This document shows positions 37,417 through 46,401 of a stretch of 64,000 nucleotides of DNA, one piece after another. The DNA is from Sulfurisoma sp963709555 (GTDB lineage: Bacteria; Pseudomonadota; Gammaproteobacteria; Burkholderiales; Rhodocyclaceae), in the NCBI GenBank assembly GCA_963709555.1, contig CAVPWR010000008.1, forward strand, positions 558,001 to 622,000, given 5' to 3'. Below the pieces are notes generated by a model, which was given only the letters and a program-made list of their open reading frames with translations, did not search any database and had not been told where the DNA came from. Each line of letters begins with the position of its first letter. Within the stretch, counting starts at the first letter, position 1. A program made the translations under genes and the position numbers.

Positions 37417-39144
37417 ATGAGCTACCAGGTCCTCGCCCGCAAGTGGCGCCCCAAGTCCTTCGCCACGCTGGTGGGGCAGGAACACGTGGTCCGCGCGCTG
37501 ACCCATGCGCTGGACCAGCAGCGCCTGCACCACGCCTACCTCTTCACCGGCACCCGCGGAGTCGGCAAGACCACCATCGCCCGCATCCTGGCCAAGGCGC
37601 TCAACTGCGAGGCCGGCATCTCGTCCACCCCCTGCGGCACCTGTTCATCGTGTCTGGAAATCGACAGCGGCCGCTTCGTCGACCTGATCGAGGTCGACGC
37701 GGCGACCAACACCAAGGTCGACCAGATGCGCGACCTGCTCGACAACGCCGTCTATGCGCCGACGCGCGGCCGCTTCAAGGTCTTCGTCATCGACGAAGTC
37801 CACATGCTCTCCACCTCGGCCTTCAATGCCATGCTGAAGACGCTGGAGGAGCCGCCGGAGCACATCAAGTTCATCCTCGCCACCACCGATCCGCAGAAGA
37901 TTCCGGTGACGGTGCTGTCGCGCTGCCTGCAGTTCAACCTCAAGCAGATGCCGCCGGGGCACATCGTCGATCATCTGGCGCGCATCCTCGAAGCCGAGCA
38001 GGTGGCCTGCGAGCCGGCCGCGCTGCGCCACATCGCCAAGGCGGCCGCCGGCTCGATGCGCGACGCGCTCTCCCTGCTCGACCAGGCCATTGCCCACGGC
38101 GCAGGGAAGGTCGAGGATGCGGGCGTGCGCGACATGCTCGGCACGGTCGGCGAGGATCATCTCTACGCCATTCTCGACGGCCTTGCCGCCAACGATCTCC
38201 AGGCCATGCTGGCCGTGGCCGACGGCATGGATGCCCGCAGCCTCAGCTTCGACTCGGCCCTGCAGGAGCTGGCGACGCTGTTCCACCGCATTGCCCTGGC
38301 CCAGTTCGCGCCGCAGGCCATCATCGACGATGCCGAGCGGCAGCGCCTGGCACCCTACGCCGCGGGCTTCGACCGCGAGTTTCTGCAGCTTTGCTACCAG
38401 ATCGCCATCCACGGCCGCGACGACCTGCCGCTGGCGCCCGACGAATACGCCGGTTTCACCATGACGCTGCTGCGGCTCGCGGCCTTCCGGCCGGAGATGC
38501 CGGCCATGCTCGGCACGTCCGCTTCCGCTGCACCGGCGACCGCCTCACCGCGTCCGCAGCCCCGAGCGGCAGCACCCGAGACACCCGTCCAGGCCGCGGC
38601 CGTCGCGCCGGGTGCCGTCCCGCCAGCGCCGACAACGGGCCTGCGCGAGCAGGTTGACTCCATGGGCGAAGCCAAGCTTGTTGGACGCCCAGCGGGCGGC
38701 ACTTTTGCGCCCGCCCCGCTACCATCCTCTGCACCTGCACCTGCACCTGCACCTGCACCGGCGGCCGGCAGTGACTGGCACACCATCGCCGATCGCCTGT
38801 CGCTGACCGGCATGGCCAAACAACTGGCGCAGCATTGCGAACTGGCGGAACTCGCCGAGTCGCAGATTACGCTGCGGCTGCCGCCGGCGCACAAGGGCCT
38901 GCTGATGAACAAGGGACAGCAGGACAAGCTGCAGGCGGAGCTGCAGGCCCATTTCGGCCGGCCGCTCAGGCTCGACATCGTGCTGGCCGAACCCCAGGGC
39001 GAGACCCCGGCCGCACGCACCGCGATCGAGCGGCGCGAGCGACAGGACCGTGCCATCGCGGCCATCGAGCAGGATCCCTTCGTGCGCGAGGTGGTAGACC
39101 TGTTCGACGCCAGCATCGACGAATCGACGATCAAACCCGTTTGA
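37417..39144 (+). CDS. dnaX: DNA polymerase III subunits gamma/tau
   Basis: The clamp-loader ATPase subunit. The 575-residue protein has Walker A GTRGVGKTT, the zinc module CGTCSSC, sensor DEVHMLS, and the arginine finger context SRCLQF. An Ala/Pro-rich linker with a run of (AP) repeats (about 435-455) precedes the tau-specific C-terminal part that binds polymerase alpha and DnaB. ATG 37417 gives the conserved opening SYQVLARKWRPKSF. TAGAAT at 37403-37408 may be a -10 box. No obvious slippery A-run for making gamma by frameshift was seen near the linker. It is followed by ybaB and recR. Confidence 0.96.
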   Translation: MSYQVLARKWRPKSFATLVGQEHVVRALTHALDQQRLHHAYLFTGTRGVGKTTIARILAKALNCEAGISSTPCGTCSSCLEIDSGRFVDLIEVDAATNTKVDQMRDLLDNAVYAPTRGRFKVFVIDEVHMLSTSAFNAMLKTLEEPPEHIKFILATTDPQKIPVTVLSRCLQFNLKQMPPGHIVDHLARILEAEQVACEPAALRHIAKAAAGSMRDALSLLDQAIAHGAGKVEDAGVRDMLGTVGEDHLYAILDGLAANDLQAMLAVADGMDARSLSFDSALQELATLFHRIALAQFAPQAIIDDAERQRLAPYAAGFDREFLQLCYQIAIHGRDDLPLAPDEYAGFTMTLLRLAAFRPEMPAMLGTSASAAPATASPRPQPRAAAPETPVQAAAVAPGAVPPAPTTGLREQVDSMGEAKLVGRPAGGTFAPAPLPSSAPAPAPAPAPAAGSDWHTIADRLSLTGMAKQLAQHCELAELAESQITLRLPPAHKGLLMNKGQQDKLQAELQAHFGRPLRLDIVLAEPQGETPAARTAIERRERQDRAIAAIEQDPFVREVVDLFDASIDESTIKPV

Positions 39145-39164
39145 AGGATTAATAGGAGCAGACG

Positions 39165-39491
39165 ATGTTCAACAAAGGCGGCATAGCCGGATTGATGAAG
39201 CAGGCCCAGCAGATGCAGGCCAACATGGAAAAGGCGCAGCAGGAGCTGGCGCTGCTCGAAGTCGAGGGCCAGTCCGGTGCCGGCATGGTCAAGGTGGTGA
39301 TGACCTGCAAGCACGACGTCAAGCGCGTCACCATCGATCCGTCGGTGATGGATGACAAGGAAATGCTGGAGGACCTGATCGCGGCTGCGCTCAACGACGC
39401 CAACCGCCGTGCCGAGCAGACCATGCAGGAGAAGATGAGCGGCTTCACCTCCGGCCTCAACCTGCCGCCCGGCATGAAACTGCCGTTCTGA
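39165..39491 (+). CDS. ybaB: YbaB/EbfC nucleoid-associated protein
   Basis: A 108-residue DNA-binding dimer of the YbaB/EbfC family. It has the conserved opening KGGIAGLMKQAQQMQ, the central GMVKVVMTCKHDVKRVTID and a Gly/Leu-rich tail. The length is standard. It sits between dnaX and recR, the conserved order in many proteobacteria, and probably helps organise DNA or regulate genes. A GGAG ribosome site lies before the ATG. Confidence 0.95.
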   Translation: MFNKGGIAGLMKQAQQMQANMEKAQQELALLEVEGQSGAGMVKVVMTCKHDVKRVTIDPSVMDDKEMLEDLIAAALNDANRRAEQTMQEKMSGFTSGLNLPPGMKLPF

Positions 39492-39492
39492 C

Positions 39493-40089
39493 GTGACGCT
39501 CCCGTCGAGCCTCGACGAACTTATCGAGGCATTGCGCTGCCTGCCTGGTGTCGGACCGAAGTCGGCACAGCGCATGGCTTACCATCTCATGCAGCGTGAT
39601 CGCCGCGGCGCCGAGCGCCTGTCGGTGGCGTTGCACCGCGCGCTGGAGACGCTGCGCCACTGCACGCGCTGCAACACCTTCAGCGAAGAGGAGGTCTGCG
39701 ACCGCTGCGCCTCGCCCAAGCGCGATCCTTCGCTGTTGTGCGTGGTCGAGATGCCGGTGGACCTCAATACCATGGAGCAGACCCTCGCCTTCAACGGGCT
39801 CTATTACGTGCTGCTCGGCAGGCTGAGCCCCCTGGACGGCATCGGCCCGAAGGAACTGGCATTCGAAAGATTGCTGGCGCGAGCTACCGACGGCATGGTG
39901 AAAGAGGTGATTCTCGCCACCAACTTCACCAACGAGGGCGAAGCGACAGCGCATTACCTCTCGGAGATGCTCCATCCGCGCGGCGTCAAGGTCAGTCGCA
40001 TCGCCCGTGGCCTGCCGGTGGGCGGGGAGATCGAATATACCGATGCCGCCACAGTGGCGCAGGCGATGATCGAGCGGCGGGATTACTGA
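39493..40089 (+). CDS. recR: Recombination mediator RecR
   Basis: A 198-residue recombination-mediator protein that works with RecO and RecF to load RecA on gaps. The N-terminal helix-hairpin-helix (LPGVGPKSAQRMAYHL), the zinc finger (CTRCNTFSEEEVCDRC) and the Toprim domain (CVVEMPVDLNTME; ATNFTNEGEATAHYL) are intact. It starts with GTG one base after the ybaB stop, so the two are likely co-translated. Confidence 0.96.
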   Translation: MTLPSSLDELIEALRCLPGVGPKSAQRMAYHLMQRDRRGAERLSVALHRALETLRHCTRCNTFSEEEVCDRCASPKRDPSLLCVVEMPVDLNTMEQTLAFNGLYYVLLGRLSPLDGIGPKELAFERLLARATDGMVKEVILATNFTNEGEATAHYLSEMLHPRGVKVSRIARGLPVGGEIEYTDAATVAQAMIERRDY

Positions 40090-40125
40090 AGCCGCTAGCA
40101 GCGATTCACGCCCCCGCCGTCCTCT

Positions 40126-40150
40126 GGCCCGCACCAGGATGGTGCGGGCC
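40126..40150 (+). terminator. Perfect 10-bp hairpin after recR
   Basis: GGCCCGCACC and GGTGCGGGCC form a perfect stem around AGGAT, 37 nt after the recR stop. There is no U tract, so it may act as a Rho-independent-like pause or a 3' stabiliser at the end of dnaX-ybaB-recR. Confidence 0.55.
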
Positions 40151-40197
40151 AGGCTCGAAAGGCTGATGGTTATCCATTAGCGCTGGCTAATCTGGGC

Positions 40198-40226
40198 TTT
40201 AAATCGTCGTCGGGACCGGCTATAAT
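40198..40226 (+). promoter_or_regulatory. Promoter of the petABC operon
   Basis: TTTAAA (40198-40203) and a perfect TATAAT (40221-40226) are separated by 17 bp, a sigma70-type arrangement 60 nt before petA. Confidence 0.7.
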
Positions 40227-40286
40227 CCTTCGCTTTTCGGGCTTGCCCGTTCCCCTTTCTATCCTTCCACCTTCAGGAAAATCACC

Positions 40287-40877
40287 ATGAGCTGTGACGA
40301 TAAAGTGGATTGCGGCCGACGCCGACTCATCGTCGCCACTGCCGCAGTCGGCGGCGTGGCGGGTGCGGCGGCGGCGGTGCCGTTCCTGGCGAGCTTCGCC
40401 CCCTCCGAGCGGGCCAAGGCCGCCGGTGCCCCGGTCGAGGCCGACATCAGCAAGCTCGCCCCGGGCGAGATGATGACCGTCGAATGGCGCGGCAAGCCGG
40501 TGTGGATCATTCGTCGCACCAAGGAAATGCTCGATGGTCTGAAGAAACTGGACGCAAAGCTGGCCGATCCCAAGTCGAACAAGCCGATGCAGCCCGAGTA
40601 CGCCAAGAACGAGCACCGCTCGATCAAGCCGGAATACCTCATCGCCGTCGGCATCTGCACCCATCTGGGCTGCTCGCCGAGTGAAAAATTCAATCCGGCC
40701 GCGGCCATCGAACCCGACTGGCAAGGTGGTTTCTTCTGCCCCTGCCACGGTTCCACCTTCGACCTCGCCGGCCGCGTCTATACCGGCAAGCCGGCGCCGG
40801 ACAACCTTGAAATTCCTCCGCACAAGTATCTGAGCGACGCCAAGATTGTGATTGGCGACGACAGCAAGGGAGCCTAA
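40287..40877 (+). CDS. petA: Ubiquinol-cytochrome c reductase, Rieske iron-sulfur subunit
   Basis: A 196-residue subunit of respiratory complex III. A Tat-type anchor (RRRLIVATAAVGGVAG) precedes the Rieske domain, whose cluster ligands are in CTHLGCSP and CPCHGST. It passes electrons from ubiquinol to cytochrome c1 on the periplasmic face. It is first in petABC, 3 nt before petB, and is preceded by a TATAAT promoter. Confidence 0.97.
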   Translation: MSCDDKVDCGRRRLIVATAAVGGVAGAAAAVPFLASFAPSERAKAAGAPVEADISKLAPGEMMTVEWRGKPVWIIRRTKEMLDGLKKLDAKLADPKSNKPMQPEYAKNEHRSIKPEYLIAVGICTHLGCSPSEKFNPAAAIEPDWQGGFFCPCHGSTFDLAGRVYTGKPAPDNLEIPPHKYLSDAKIVIGDDSKGA

Positions 40878-40880
40878 GGC

Positions 40881-42182
40881 ATGGGTGCCAGCAATTACGA
40901 GAAATTCAAGTCCGACGGCACCATGGCCGGCAACCTGCTGGAGTGGGTCGATGCCCGCTTCCCGCTGACAGCCAGCTGGAAAGCCCACCTGTCGGAATAC
41001 TACGCGCCGAAGAACTTCAACTTCTGGTATTTCTTCGGTTCCCTGGCCCTGATGGTTCTGGTGCTGCAGATCATCACCGGCATCTTCCTGACCATGCACT
41101 ACAAGCCGGATGCATCGCTCAATGCCTCCGGTGTGCCGGTGGCCTTTGCCAGCGTCGAGTACATCATGCGCGACGTGCCGTGGGGCTGGCTGATCCGCTA
41201 CATGCACTCGACCGGCGCCTCGGCCTTCTTCCTCGTCGTCTACCTGCACATGTACCGCGGCCTGATCTACGGTTCCTACCGCAAGCCGCGCGAGCTGATC
41301 TGGGTGTTCGGCGTGCTGATCTTCCTGGCACTGATGGCCGAAGCCTTCATGGGCTACCTGCTGCCGTGGGGACAGATGTCCTACTGGGGCGCGCAGGTGA
41401 TCGTCAACCTGTTCGGCGCCATCCCGCTGATCGGCGAGCCGCTCTCCATCTGGATCCGCGGCGACTTCGTGGTCGGCGACGCGACGCTCAACCGTTTCTT
41501 CTCCTTCCACGTCATCGCCGTGCCGTTCGTTCTGGTCGGCCTCGTCGCCGCCCACATCCTGGCGCTGCACGAAGTCGGCTCCAACAACCCGGATGGTGTC
41601 GAGATCAAGAAGAAGAAGGACGAGAAGGGCATTCCGCTCGACGGCATTCCCTTCCACCCCTACTACACGGTGAAGGACATCGTCGGCGTAGTGGTCTTCC
41701 TCGCCGTGTTCTCGATCATCGTCTTCTTCATGCCCGAAGGTGGCGGCTACTTCCTTGAGTACAACAACTTCTTCCCGGCCGACCCGCTGGTGACACCGCC
41801 GCACATCGCCCCGGTGTGGTACTTCACGCCTTACTACTCGCTGCTGCGTGCCGTGACGATCAACTTCTTCTGGATCGATGCCAAGTTCTGGGGCGTGGTG
41901 GCGATGGGCGCCGGCGTGGTGATCTTCGCCTTCCTGCCCTGGCTCGACCGCAGCCCGTCGAAGTCGATTCGCTATCGTGGGCCGATCTTCAAGACGCTGT
42001 TGGCGATCTGGCTGGTGTGCTTCTTCGTCCTCGGCTACCTCGGCGTGCTGGCGCCGACTCCCGGCCGCACGCTGGTGTCGCAGATCTGCACCATCTATTA
42101 CTTCCTGTTCTTCCTGACCATGCCGATTTGGTCGAAACTTGATAAGTGTAAACCCGAACCGGATAGGGTGACTTTCAAATGA
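40881..42182 (+). CDS. petB: Ubiquinol-cytochrome c reductase, cytochrome b subunit
   Basis: A 433-residue integral membrane subunit with eight helices and two b-haem sites (paired His in YMHSTGASAFFLVVYLHMYRG-type and FSFHVIAVPF regions). It also has the PEWY-equivalent quinone site (here PVWYFTPYY) and the fused bacterial C-terminal half. Its last codon overlaps the petC start (ATGA). Confidence 0.97.
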   Translation: MGASNYEKFKSDGTMAGNLLEWVDARFPLTASWKAHLSEYYAPKNFNFWYFFGSLALMVLVLQIITGIFLTMHYKPDASLNASGVPVAFASVEYIMRDVPWGWLIRYMHSTGASAFFLVVYLHMYRGLIYGSYRKPRELIWVFGVLIFLALMAEAFMGYLLPWGQMSYWGAQVIVNLFGAIPLIGEPLSIWIRGDFVVGDATLNRFFSFHVIAVPFVLVGLVAAHILALHEVGSNNPDGVEIKKKKDEKGIPLDGIPFHPYYTVKDIVGVVVFLAVFSIIVFFMPEGGGYFLEYNNFFPADPLVTPPHIAPVWYFTPYYSLLRAVTINFFWIDAKFWGVVAMGAGVVIFAFLPWLDRSPSKSIRYRGPIFKTLLAIWLVCFFVLGYLGVLAPTPGRTLVSQICTIYYFLFFLTMPIWSKLDKCKPEPDRVTFK

Positions 42183-42889
42183 AAAAGCTGTTCATCGCTC
42201 TCCTGTGCGCCCCGCTGCTGGCCTTCGCCGCCGGCGCCGAACTGCACCTCGACAAGGCGCCGAACAAGGCCAACGACATGGCGGCGCTGCAGCACGGCGC
42301 CAAGCTGTTCGTCAATTACTGCCTGAACTGCCACTCGGCGTCCTACCTGCGCTACAACCGCCTGCAGGACATCGGTCTGACCGAGGAGCAGATCCGCGGC
42401 AGCCTGCTGTTCACCGCCGACAAGGTGGGTGAGCCGATGACCATCGCGATGCAGCGCGCCGACGCCAAGGCCTGGTTCGGCGCACCGCCTCCCGACCTGA
42501 CCGTGATCGCCCGCGCCCGCTCTTCCGAGTTCGGCTCCGGCGCCGACTGGCTTTACACCTACCTGCGCGGCTTTTATCGCGACGAGGCCCGTCCGACCGG
42601 CTGGAACAACGTCGTCTTCGCCAACGTCGGCATGCCCCATGTGTTGTGGGAACTGCAGGGCGAACAGCAATTGGGCAGCGACCACAAGCTCAAGCTGACC
42701 AAGCCTGGCAAGCTCAAACCCGAGGAATTCGATGCTACCGTCGCCGACCTCGTCGGTTTCATCCACTGGATGGGCGAGCCGATGGCCGAGTTCCGCAAGA
42801 ACCTCGGCGTCATCGTGCTGATCGCCCTGGCCGTCCTTTTCGTGTTCGCGTATGCACTCAAGCGCGAATACTGGAAAGATATTCATTAA
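42179..42889 (+). CDS. petC: Ubiquinol-cytochrome c reductase, cytochrome c1
   Basis: A 236-residue c-type cytochrome with a signal peptide, the haem site CLNCHS at about residues 49-54, an axial Met candidate in NVGMPHVLWELQG, and a C-terminal membrane anchor (VIVLIALAVLFVFAYAL). It completes the cytochrome bc1 complex with petA and petB and is overlapped by 4 nt with petB. Confidence 0.97.
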   Translation: MKKLFIALLCAPLLAFAAGAELHLDKAPNKANDMAALQHGAKLFVNYCLNCHSASYLRYNRLQDIGLTEEQIRGSLLFTADKVGEPMTIAMQRADAKAWFGAPPPDLTVIARARSSEFGSGADWLYTYLRGFYRDEARPTGWNNVVFANVGMPHVLWELQGEQQLGSDHKLKLTKPGKLKPEEFDATVADLVGFIHWMGEPMAEFRKNLGVIVLIALAVLFVFAYALKREYWKDIH

Positions 42890-42994
42890 TTCACTGCGCC
42901 GAGCCGGATGCAAACTATGGGGCATCGAGACATGAACCCGCCACCCGTTCGCAAAGTGGTGCGAGATGCCGACTATTCCTGGGGTACGAGTACC

Positions 42995-43591
42995 ATGATG
43001 AACCTGTACTCGGGCACCACGTGCCCTTTCAGCCATCGCTGCCGCATCGTCCTGTACGAGAAGCAGATGGACTTCCAGGTGATCGACGTCGACCTGTTCA
43101 ACAAGCCGGAAGACATCGCGGTCATCAATCCCTACAACCGCGTGCCGGTTCTGGTGGATCGCGACCTCGTGCTCTACGAGGCCAACATCATCAACGAGTA
43201 CATCGACGAGCGCTTCCCGCATCCGCAACTGATGCCGCCGGACCCGCAGACACGGGCGAAGGCACGCCAGTTGCTGTATACGATGGAGCATGAGTTGTTC
43301 AGCAACATCGAACCGCTCGAGAAGAACCTCAAGTCGGCAGACAAGGCGCGCATCCATGTGCGCGATCGCCTGACCGAGTTGTCGCCGGTGTTCAACAAGC
43401 AGAAGTTCATGCTCGGCGACGACTTCTCCATGCTCGACGTGGCCATCGCGCCGCTGCTCTGGCGCCTCGGCCACTATGGCATCGAACTGCCGAAGGTGGC
43501 GGCACCGCTGGCCAAGTACGCCGAGCGCATCTTCTCGCGCCAGGGTTTCATTGACGCGCTGACGCCTTCTGAAAAGGTGATGCGCCGCTGA
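42995..43591 (+). CDS. sspA: Stringent starvation protein A
   Basis: A glutathione-S-transferase-fold protein (198 residues from ATG 42995) that binds RNA polymerase in stationary phase in E. coli. The opening MMNLYSGTTCPFSHRCRIVL is the SspA signature, followed by the thioredoxin-like half and an all-helical half (MLGDDFSMLDVAIAPLLW). A longer frame from 42908 exists but its extra residues are not typical. The petABC-sspA-sspB order is conserved in betaproteobacteria. Confidence 0.93.
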   Translation: MMNLYSGTTCPFSHRCRIVLYEKQMDFQVIDVDLFNKPEDIAVINPYNRVPVLVDRDLVLYEANIINEYIDERFPHPQLMPPDPQTRAKARQLLYTMEHELFSNIEPLEKNLKSADKARIHVRDRLTELSPVFNKQKFMLGDDFSMLDVAIAPLLWRLGHYGIELPKVAAPLAKYAERIFSRQGFIDALTPSEKVMRR

Positions 43592-43653
43592 GGTTCGCAT
43601 CCAGGTCGGCGCCGGCGTAACGCCAGCGCCGACTTTTTACTTCCATCACCATC

Positions 43654-44072
43654 GTGGTCACAACCAAGCCATACCTCATTCGCGCCATTTACGAATGGTG
43701 TACCGACCAAGGCTTCAGCCCGTATCTGGCGGTGGCCGTCGATGCGCACACCCGCGTCCCGCGCGAATACGTCAAGGACGGCCAGATCGTGCTCAACGTC
43801 GCGGCCGATGCGACCAGCCAGCTGCAGATGGGCAACGAAGACATCACCTTCCAGGCGCGCTTCAACGGCAGTCGCCTTCCCGGTCCATGTCCCGGTGGCC
43901 GCGGTGGTGGCGATCTACGCCCGTGAAAATGGCCAGGGCATGGCGTTCGAGGCGACCGATACGTTGATCGTGGACGATGATGTCGAGGCGGCGGAAACGG
44001 CCGCCCAGGTCGAGCCGACCGGGACGCCGACGCCACCGGCCGGGCCGGCCGCATCTGACCCGCATCAAGTAG
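43654..44072 (+). pseudogene. sspB: sspB: ClpXP adaptor, two frameshifts
   Basis: SspB delivers ssrA-tagged proteins to ClpXP. GTG 43654 opens KPYLIRAIYEWCTDQGFSPY, and the core runs to TFQARFNG. Dropping one A at 43870 gives FNGVAFPVHVPVAAVVAIYARENG and the acidic linker. The conserved C-terminal ClpX-binding tail, GRPHLTRIK then TAG at 44070-44072, lies in the third frame, so a second shift is needed near 44000-44045. After repair the protein is about 138 residues, normal for SspB. The true stop is only 4 nt from the converging cyclase gene's stop, as expected for an intact layout. Gene decay versus indel errors is unresolved. Confidence 0.85.
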
Positions 44073-44076
44073 GGAG

Positions 44077-46392
44077 CTACTTGCTCTCCAGCACCCAGAC
44101 GCCGTCCCAGGCGCCATCGGGTGCATTGGGCGGGTTCTGCTTCAGGTACTCGCAGCGCTCGATGTAGAGCTTCGCTGCCTTGTCCTTCTCGTTGAGGGAC
44201 AGCACTTCCTTGAATTCGGCGGCGGCGTCGTTCCACTTCTGCTGGCGGTATTTGACCAGGCCCGCCTTGAAGTGGCGCAGGGCGTCGATCATGTTGGGGT
44301 AGGACTCCTCGCCGTGATAGTCGAGGATTTCGTAGATCGCCACCGGCTGGGTCTTGCCCTTGACCACCACCAGGTCGAGCTCGCGGCTGAAGTAGGTGCC
44401 CTTCAGCGCCTTGTAGGTGAACTCGCTGATGAGAATGTGGGAACCGTACTGCTTGCAGGCCGACTCGAGGCGCGCGGCGAGGTTCACGCCGTCGCCGATG
44501 ATGGTGTAGTCCATGCGCTTCTTCGAGCCGATGTTGCCGGACACGACGGTGTCGGTGTTGAGGCCGATGCCGATGTCCACCGGCAGCTTGCCCTCTGCCA
44601 CGCGCTCGTGGTTCCAGCGGGTCAGCTCGCGCATCATGGCGACAGCCGCGCGCACCGAACGGTCGGCATCGTCGTCGTGGCCGACCGGGATGCCGAAGGC
44701 GGCCATGATGGCATCGCCGATGAATTTGTCGAGCATGCCTTCCTCGCGCTGGATGCAGTCGACCATCAGCGTGAAGTATTCGTTGAGCAGCGCCACCGTG
44801 CCCTGGGCACCGAGTTGCTCGGTGATCGTGGTGAAACTGCGCACGTCAGAGAACAGGATCGTGGCCTTCACGCTCTGCCCGCCCAGCGCCTCGGCGCCAC
44901 TGGCCAGCATCTTGTCGGCGATGCCCGGGTCCATGTAGCGCGACATGGTCGATTTGAGGCGCTTCTCGTTGGAGATGTCCTCGATCATCAGCATCGAGCC
45001 GATGCGCTTCTTCTCCATCGACAGCAGCGGCAGCACGGTAAGGTTGGTCGACAGCCTGTCGTCGCCGACGACCAGTTCGCCATCGACCACGATGTCCGCA
45101 GTCTGGGTCTCGGCGACGCGCTTGAGCTTGTCCAGTACCCAGGCATTGGCGCCGGCGAAGAATTCGGCCGATGGCTTGTTGAGGATCTGCGCCGGCTGCA
45201 CGCGCAGGATGCGCTGGCCGGCGGCGTTGCAGGTGACGATCTTTTCGGCCTCGTCCAGGGTGATGACGCCGTTGGACATCGACTCGAGCATGGACTCGTT
45301 GTAGTTCTTCATTGCCTGGACGTCGGCGAAGAGTTTGGCGTTCTCGAGCGCGATCGAGATCTGCGCGGTGAAGGCGCGCAGCCGCGACTCGTCCTCGCTG
45401 GTGAAGGGGCCGCCGCGCTTGTTCAGCACCTGCGTCACGCCGATGGTCTTGCCGTGCTTGTTGATGATGGGCACGCAGAGGATCGAGCGGGTGAAGAAGC
45501 CGGTCTGCTTGTCGAAAGCGGGGTTGAAGCGCAGGTCGGCGTAGGCGTAGGGGATGTTGATGGCCTTGGCCTGGGTGAACACCGCGCCGGCGATGCCGAC
45601 ATGGTTGGGCAGGCGGATCTGTACCGATTCCAGTCCCTGGCCGACCTCGGACCAGAGCTGGTTGGTCTTTTCGTCGTTGAGGAACAGCGTCGAACGCTCG
45701 GCGTTGAGCAGCCGCGTCGCCTCGCCCATCACCTTCTGCAGCAGCGAGCCGAGCTTGATGTCGGCGGTGACCTCGGAGACGACGTCGATGAACTCCATTT
45801 CCTGGCGGCGGATGGCCTGCATGCGCTCGATGAACTGCGCCGACTGCAGTGCCAGCGTGCCCTGGCTGGTCATGGCTTCGAGCAGGTGCAGGTCCTGCCG
45901 GGTGAACTTGCCGCTCTTCTTGTTCAGCGTCTGCGCCACGCCGATGATCTCGCCCTTGACGGTCTTGATCGGCACGCAAAGGATGTTGTGGGTGGTGAAG
46001 CCGGTCTGTTCGTCGATGCTGCGATTGAAGCGTGCGTCGGCGTAGGCATCGTGGATGATCAGCGCCTCGCCCGCGGTATAGACGTAGCCGGCGACGCCGC
46101 TGTTGTTGAGGATGCGGATCTCGCGCTGGATGTTGCCCTGGGCGACGCGCGAATAGAGCTCGTTGGTGTCGGGGTCGTTGAGGAAGAGCGAACCGCGCTC
46201 GGCGTTGAGTTCGCTGGTGGTCATGTCGACCAGAGCCTTGAGCACCTCGTCCAGCGTTGCGTAGCCGGCCATGCGGCGCGTGACCTCGAGCAGCAGCTCG
46301 AGATGGCGCAGCCGGCGGCGCTGGTCGGTGCCGCCGCCCTCGGGCTTCTCGACAGCGGTTTTCTTGCGGGGCTTGGATGCTGGCTGGTCCAT
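44077..46392 (-). CDS. GAF-GAF class III adenylate/guanylate cyclase
   Basis: A 771-residue cytoplasmic signalling enzyme. It has two tandem GAF domains (about 30-195 and 205-370) with near-identical hinges (FTTHNILCVPIKTVKGEIIG and FFTRSILCVPIINKHGKTIG). A PAS-like segment (about 375-490) and a class III cyclase domain (about 530-700) follow. Metal-binding aspartates are in LFSDVRSFTTI and DKFIGDAIMAAFG, and transition-state residues in GDGVNLAARLES. A TPR-like C-terminal helix pair closes the protein. It should make cAMP (most likely) in response to GAF ligands. It is followed by a coiled-coil repeat gene on the same strand, upstream of it. Confidence 0.93.
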   Translation of the reverse strand: MDQPASKPRKKTAVEKPEGGGTDQRRRLRHLELLLEVTRRMAGYATLDEVLKALVDMTTSELNAERGSLFLNDPDTNELYSRVAQGNIQREIRILNNSGVAGYVYTAGEALIIHDAYADARFNRSIDEQTGFTTHNILCVPIKTVKGEIIGVAQTLNKKSGKFTRQDLHLLEAMTSQGTLALQSAQFIERMQAIRRQEMEFIDVVSEVTADIKLGSLLQKVMGEATRLLNAERSTLFLNDEKTNQLWSEVGQGLESVQIRLPNHVGIAGAVFTQAKAINIPYAYADLRFNPAFDKQTGFFTRSILCVPIINKHGKTIGVTQVLNKRGGPFTSEDESRLRAFTAQISIALENAKLFADVQAMKNYNESMLESMSNGVITLDEAEKIVTCNAAGQRILRVQPAQILNKPSAEFFAGANAWVLDKLKRVAETQTADIVVDGELVVGDDRLSTNLTVLPLLSMEKKRIGSMLMIEDISNEKRLKSTMSRYMDPGIADKMLASGAEALGGQSVKATILFSDVRSFTTITEQLGAQGTVALLNEYFTLMVDCIQREEGMLDKFIGDAIMAAFGIPVGHDDDADRSVRAAVAMMRELTRWNHERVAEGKLPVDIGIGLNTDTVVSGNIGSKKRMDYTIIGDGVNLAARLESACKQYGSHILISEFTYKALKGTYFSRELDLVVVKGKTQPVAIYEILDYHGEESYPNMIDALRHFKAGLVKYRQQKWNDAAAEFKEVLSLNEKDKAAKLYIERCEYLKQNPPNAPDGAWDGVWVLESK

Positions 46393-46401
46393 GGCGTGGC
46401 T

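Noticed and set aside
38720..38765. CACCTG-type repeat in dnaX as a programmed frameshift site.
   Set aside because: It encodes the (Ala-Pro) linker; there is no slippery A-run or stimulatory stem, so gamma production by slippage is not supported here.
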